Shown here: positions 60,236 to 64,000 of the stretch, piece by piece
Layout of the letters: each line of letters begins with the position of its first letter
Position numbering within the stretch: the first letter of the stretch is position 1
From: an uncultured Flavobacteriales bacterium
Lineage (GTDB): Bacteria; Bacteroidota; Bacteroidia; Flavobacteriales_D; Sanyastnellaceae
Reading direction: 5' to 3'
DNA length: 64,000 nucleotides
Assembly: GCA_938082505.1 (NCBI GenBank)
Contig: CALLLH010000005.1
Location: forward strand, 62,001-126,000
Position numbers and translations under genes: made by a program
The notes under the pieces: model-generated
The model's input: the letters and a program-made list of their open reading frames with translations, nothing else
Databases searched by the model: none
What the model was told of the DNA's origin: nothing

Positions 60236-60663
60236 CAGTCGGCGCGCTCCATCTGTGGAATGGCCTGCTCGAAGCGCAGAATGGCGATGCGGCCCAGTTC
60301 TTGGAACTCGCAGTAGTCCGCGAGTTGCCGCATGAGGAATACGCCCCGCCCGTTGGGTTTTTCGATGTTCTCCGGGGAGGTGGGGTCGGGTATGTTCTCG
60401 TAGTCGAATCCGGGACCTTCGTCGGCAATCCTGAACTCCAGAATAGGGCCCTCCACAGCAACTTGAATGTCGACCATTTTGTTGGCATTCAGTTTGTTAC
60501 CGTGGACGATGGCGTTGTTGACCGCCTCGGTCATCGCGATGAGGATCTCTCCATAGTGGGTCTCCTCCACACCGAATTCCTCGCAGAGATCGTTGATGAG
60601 GGCTTCAACCTCTGTGATGCCTTCCATGCGGGAGGCGATGTGCAATTGTCGCTGTACGGACAT
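60235..60663 (-). CDS. RsbW/SpoIIAB-like GHKL ATP-binding protein
   Basis: The 142-residue cytosolic protein is a stand-alone histidine-kinase-like ATPase domain of the anti-sigma-factor kinase type: N box EAVNNAIVHGNKLN, G1 ADEGPGFDYENIPDPT and G2 GRGVFLMRQLADYCEF. RsbW-type proteins phosphorylate an anti-sigma antagonist and bind a sigma factor; whether this one does so is unknown, since no antagonist or sigma gene adjoins it. It lies 9 bp after the DUF4175 gene and overlaps ybeY. Confidence 0.88.
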   Translation of the reverse strand: MSVQRQLHIASRMEGITEVEALINDLCEEFGVEETHYGEILIAMTEAVNNAIVHGNKLNANKMVDIQVAVEGPILEFRIADEGPGFDYENIPDPTSPENIEKPNGRGVFLMRQLADYCEFQELGRIAILRFEQAIPQMERAD

Positions 60664-60672
60664 GATATGGCT

Positions 60673-63600
60673 TCACTCCCGTTCCGGGGCCTCCAAAGTA
60701 TTGAAATAATCGTTGACCTTCTCCTTGTAGTAAGGGTTCAAGTCTGCAGGCACGGTCCTGAGCAATTCGATCTCCTGGGTCTTGCGGCGTTCGTATTCCT
60801 CAAGACTGGGGGGTGTTTCCCTCTGGATTTCTTGTGCTGTGCGGGATTCCCGTTCCTCTTTTTCTCCTCGGATGCGCTCGGCATTCTCCGCTTGCAGAAG
60901 GCGGGTCAGGATGTCCTGATGCCTGTCCAGGCTCAGTTGATCGAGTTGTCCGTTCACGATGTCCTTCTCCAGCTCCTCCATCTCCTTTGCGATTTGATTG
61001 AGGCCGTTTCCTTCTCCTGACCCGTCCTCGTTGAGCTGCTCACCCAATTCCTGGGTCATCTGACGAATGGCAGCTTGCTGTGCGGCCATCTGGGCGAGTT
61101 CCTTGCTCAGTTTTCGCTGCCCTTCCTTGCCCTCTCCTTGGTTGAAGCCCTTCATTTTCTGCTTCATCTGCTCCAGCTGCTTGCTCAGCGATTGCTGCAT
61201 TCCCTTCAGTTGCTTTGCGCTCGGGGAGGGCTTCGATCCGCTCCCCCCAGGCTTTTCGCAGTTGCCCGTCCCGGGCTTGTTGCAGCTCGATTGATTCTGC
61301 ATCTGCTGGAGGACTTCGTCGAGGAGCAGTGCGAGGTTGTTGAATGAGGTCATCACATACTGCTGGTTGGTCGTGATGACACTGGTCTCCCGGTCGGTAA
61401 ACCCATCGAGGGCCTGGCCCATGTGCAGGTTGACCAGGTTGATTTCCCTGTTGACGATGGATTGCAGTTGAGTGACGCGCTTGCTGAGGGCAAAGAGGCT
61501 GTCCTTGACCATTTCAGCATCGTCCTTGAGCTTTCTCTGTTCCTGTCCGTGGAACACGTAGCGGGGGTCGTCCTTTTGGGTGGTGCCCACAGAAGCCATC
61601 AGGTCCTCCTCATCGAAGGACAAGGTGATGATGTTCTCCAGCAGTGCCCTCAGCGCCTCCATGTCCTCGTCCATGGACTCCTGCTCCCCCTGTTCCATGG
61701 CGCTCTCCATCTGCTGCGCCATCTGGCTCATCTTGCCTGCGGCATTCTGCTGCTTTTCGGAGGCCTTCTTCTCCTTGCCGCTGTCCAGCTGTTCGCTGGC
61801 GTCCTGCATGTCCTGTTCAATCTCCTGTTGGAGGTCCTCCATCGTGGGGACCTTGTTGGGGTTTTCCAGCTCTTTGTTGAGCTTTTCGGCGTCATCCAGG
61901 GCCTCCTTGATCTTGTCGAATTCCTGGTTCAGGGAGTCCTGCTTGGCGGCCAACTCTTCTTCAGGGGTCTCCCCTTCTGCTGTTTCTTCCGCAAGCTCTT
62001 CCTGCTTCTTGGCGAGCTCCTCCAGATCGGAAATGGCCTCTTCCATTTTCTGTTCCCACTGAAGCTGCTTGAACTGTTCCAACGCCCGGTCCAGCTCTTG
62101 TTCCAGCGACTCCTGGTCGAGGTCCATCTGTTCCAGCTGTTGCTCAATCTGTTCCTTGTCCCCGTCCTCGATCTGTTCCATCAGCTCCCGGAGTTCATCG
62201 AACATGCGCTGCAGTTCGTCCGTCATGACTTCATCCATCAGTTTCTGCAGTTCTTCCTGCTTCTTCTGGATTTCCTCATTGGGAGGGTTGAATTCTGCCT
62301 GCTGCTCGTTTTTCTGCCGGTTTTGCTCCTGCATCTCTCGAACCTGCTCCTTCAGGGCCTCCTGCTGCTTGAGCATCTCTTCCAGGGCCGCCTTCTCCTC
62401 CCAACCCAGCTCTTCTTCCTCCATCAGGTCGCGGCGGAGTTCGCGCATCTGCTCCCGCAAGCGGCGGGCCTCCTCCAGGTTTTCTTCAAGTGCCGCGGTG
62501 AGTTCGGCGTCGGCGCTGTCGAGCTTTTCGGCCAGCTCCTCCTCCGAGGGGGCAGCATAGCTGAAGGTCCTGGAGCGGGTCACCTTGGGGCCGTTGACAC
62601 CGTCGTTGTCCCGCACCTCGAACCAATACTCCACCTGGTCTCCAAGGCCGATTCCAATGTCGGCCAGGTCCCAGAGGTGGATGAACGCATCCTGTCGTCC
62701 ACGGGGGCGGTCCAGGTCCAGGTGCTCCACGGCGCCTCCTTTGGGCTTCCAAACGAAACGAAGGCCGTTGAAGCCATAATCGTCCTGCACAACCCCACTG
62801 AACGCCATGCGCATCAGGGATAGGCTGTCGCTGCGCTCGGCCACCCGGATGGTCGGGGGGCGGTCCACGATGCTGCGCAGTCGGTAGCGCACGGAGTCGA
62901 CAATGCCGACCGCTTCGGACTGCGGGTACAAGGTGTAGTCGAGGTCTTTCTCTGCCGTTCGGGAGAAGCTGAAGCGGTTGCTGACATCGGGCGAAAGCCT
63001 GTCGAGTTCCGAGCCCCACATCAGGCCCAGCGCGGTGGTGTTTCTCGTGCCCAATTGAAACGCGAGCACGCTGCCCTCGGGGACATCGAGGTCGCCTTCA
63101 TTGCGCTGCTGGTAGGGGGGGAGGCCGGTGTGCGCCGGAGGCCGGATTTCGATCTTGAGGTCTTGCAGTTCAGGGCGTGGCAGCACGGTCAGGCGCAAGT
63201 CCAATGCTGGAGTGCCCGAGGCGGAAACAACGATGTCCATGGATTCCCGGACGTTGCGGAAACGGTATTCCCAGAGTCCACTGGCTTCTCGCGACATCCT
63301 GAATCGACCTTCTCCGGCCATCAACTCTACCCGGCTGGGTACGACCGTTCCTTCGGTTCGGATTTGAAGGGTGTAGTCGGTTTGGGCAATCGCCTCGAGA
63401 GGCCCATCGCAGAACAACCTGAAATCGGGCGATGCCACAAGCTCCGTCCGGTGACGGATCAAGCGCTCGGTCGGGGCCTCGACCACCTCGGGGACCACGA
63501 GGTACAACGCGGCAAAGGCCAACATGGGCGGAAGCACATACTTGAAATAGCGGCGGTTCTCACCGAAATCGACGGCCGCAGTGAAGCGGAACGGCCGCAG

Positions 63601-64000
63601 TTGTTCGCTGCGCTGAGCAATGGACGCCAGCAGGAGTTCCTGGTTGGAATCCCGGGAGCTGTCCGCGCGATGCTGAAGTTGCAGCGTATTGAGCAGCCGG
63701 TCCTCGATTTCAGGAAAGTGCTGCCCGATGATGCGCGCCGCGTCGTCATGCCCAAGGCCGCCGCGAAGCCTGAAGAGCTTGAGGGCCGGCAACAGGATGG
63801 AGCGCACGATGACGAAGGAGACGGTCGCCAGAAAAGTGTAGAAAAGGGCAGTCCGAACGTCCGTTCCGAATTGTCCGACCACCTCCATGCCGAGCACGAC
63901 GAGCCATGACGCAGGAAACGCCACCCCAAGCATCAGCAATCCGCGCAGGATTTCATTGCGGTGATACTTTCGGATGAAGGCGTCCAGGTTCTGGCGCAAA
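60673..64000 (-). CDS. DUF4175-type membrane protein with long coiled coil (5' end beyond window)
   Basis: About 1108 residues are visible. The start lies just beyond the right edge: the frame is open to base 63,999 and the family begins a few residues before LDAFIRKYHRNEILRG. Two TM helices come first (LLMLGVAFPASWLVVLGMEVV and ALFYTFLATVSFVIVRSIL), then a third at about residue 150. A beta-rich periplasmic region of about 350 residues is followed by roughly 500 residues of Glu/Gln/Lys-rich coiled coil (e.g. EEKAALEEMLKQQEALKEQV) and a Cys pair (SSCNKPGTGNCEKPG). The C-terminal tail reads ETPPSLEEYERRKTQEIELL. Function unknown; the family is widespread in Bacteroidota beside this ATPase-ybeY-mnmG set. 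Confidence 0.78.
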   Translation of the reverse strand, partial: LRQNLDAFIRKYHRNEILRGLLMLGVAFPASWLVVLGMEVVGQFGTDVRTALFYTFLATVSFVIVRSILLPALKLFRLRGGLGHDDAARIIGQHFPEIEDRLLNTLQLQHRADSSRDSNQELLLASIAQRSEQLRPFRFTAAVDFGENRRYFKYVLPPMLAFAALYLVVPEVVEAPTERLIRHRTELVASPDFRLFCDGPLEAIAQTDYTLQIRTEGTVVPSRVELMAGEGRFRMSREASGLWEYRFRNVRESMDIVVSASGTPALDLRLTVLPRPELQDLKIEIRPPAHTGLPPYQQRNEGDLDVPEGSVLAFQLGTRNTTALGLMWGSELDRLSPDVSNRFSFSRTAEKDLDYTLYPQSEAVGIVDSVRYRLRSIVDRPPTIRVAERSDSLSLMRMAFSGVVQDDYGFNGLRFVWKPKGGAVEHLDLDRPRGRQDAFIHLWDLADIGIGLGDQVEYWFEVRDNDGVNGPKVTRSRTFSYAAPSEEELAEKLDSADAELTAALEENLEEARRLREQMRELRRDLMEEEELGWEEKAALEEMLKQQEALKEQVREMQEQNRQKNEQQAEFNPPNEEIQKKQEELQKLMDEVMTDELQRMFDELRELMEQIEDGDKEQIEQQLEQMDLDQESLEQELDRALEQFKQLQWEQKMEEAISDLEELAKKQEELAEETAEGETPEEELAAKQDSLNQEFDKIKEALDDAEKLNKELENPNKVPTMEDLQQEIEQDMQDASEQLDSGKEKKASEKQQNAAGKMSQMAQQMESAMEQGEQESMDEDMEALRALLENIITLSFDEEDLMASVGTTQKDDPRYVFHGQEQRKLKDDAEMVKDSLFALSKRVTQLQSIVNREINLVNLHMGQALDGFTDRETSVITTNQQYVMTSFNNLALLLDEVLQQMQNQSSCNKPGTGNCEKPGGSGSKPSPSAKQLKGMQQSLSKQLEQMKQKMKGFNQGEGKEGQRKLSKELAQMAAQQAAIRQMTQELGEQLNEDGSGEGNGLNQIAKEMEELEKDIVNGQLDQLSLDRHQDILTRLLQAENAERIRGEKEERESRTAQEIQRETPPSLEEYERRKTQEIELLRTVPADLNPYYKEKVNDYFNTLEAPERE

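Noticed and set aside
61423-62823. 466-codon open frame on the + strand rich in Leu, Phe and Val
   Set aside because: It is the antisense of the Glu/Gln/Lys-rich coiled coil of the DUF4175 gene: CTC, CTG and TTC codons mirror GAG, CAG and GAA. It has no signal, start context or family motif.
1-64000. CRISPR arrays, insertion sequences, prophage or integrative elements
   Set aside because: I saw no regularly spaced repeats, transposase or integrase genes, or target-site duplications; all longer frames fit chromosomal families.

Overview
The window is a 64 kb piece of a GC-rich member of the Bacteroidota, probably Flavobacteriia-like. Supporting evidence is family-level: a SusC/SusD pair, a protein with a type IX secretion (T9SS) sorting tail, a SprE/PorW-type T9SS lipoprotein, DUF4270, DUF4837 and DUF3098 proteins, the gene order sprE-bactofilin-atpZ-atpBEFHAG, and promoters of the Bacteroidota type (TTG, about 20 bp, TAnnTTTG). 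I see no rRNA, insertion sequence, prophage or CRISPR array. Nearly everything is chromosomal core or clade-typical content.

Layout. 1-1 kb: end of urocanate hydratase and a pentapeptide-repeat protein. 1-7.6 kb: a TetR-TolC-MFP-RND efflux operon with a possible operator. 7.7-12.4 kb: a PurF-like amidotransferase, a T9SS cargo protein, tRNA-Leu(CAA) and a histidine kinase. 12.5-22.7 kb: an AsmA-like protein, an exported Mn/Fe superoxide dismutase, then a tightly packed leftward envelope cluster (panC, tatA, mltD-like, DUF4837, SlyD-like, ftsX, DUF3098, uppP, lipoprotein). 22.9-27 kb: a short GT5-fold protein, DUF4270 and glmS. 27-35 kb: a PLP decarboxylase, an outer-membrane protein, a cyclase-family hydrolase and a SusCD pair. 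35-46 kb: a leftward operon running from sprE through bactofilin and F0F1 ATP synthase genes (no atpD or atpC) to an NtrY-like kinase. 46-52.5 kb: an M23 peptidase, a PfkB kinase, tRNA-Asn, and a LytTR regulator / PAS kinase / MORN-repeat module. 53-64 kb: rpiB with an M28 peptidase, a thioredoxin-fold lipoprotein with an ALDH7-type dehydrogenase, mnmG, ybeY, an RsbW-like ATPase and a truncated DUF4175 protein.

The most important observation is architectural. To the left of about 52.5 kb the + strand is richer in C than G whichever strand the genes lie on. To the right it becomes richer in G, even in genes on the - strand. The switch falls on the only gene-free stretch longer than 300 bp (52,466-52,970), which is AT-rich and holds DnaA-box-like sequences. 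About 5-7 kb to its right, two perfect 16-bp palindromes TGTTCCACGTGGAACA, close to the bacterial parS consensus, bracket mnmG (gidA), a gene often found beside origins. I infer that the window spans the chromosomal replication origin and part of its ParB-binding segregation region.

Functional links: much of the window serves envelope building and maintenance (UppP lipid carrier recycling, GlmS amino-sugar supply, FtsX, lytic transglycosylase, M23 peptidase, bactofilin, AsmA, TatA, T9SS), energy conversion (ATP synthase) and sensing (three histidine kinases, one LytTR regulator). Starts were moved inward from the longest frame where a signal peptide, a TGATG/ATGA junction or a terminator position favoured it. 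All functions are inferred from reading the sequence; no database search was run.
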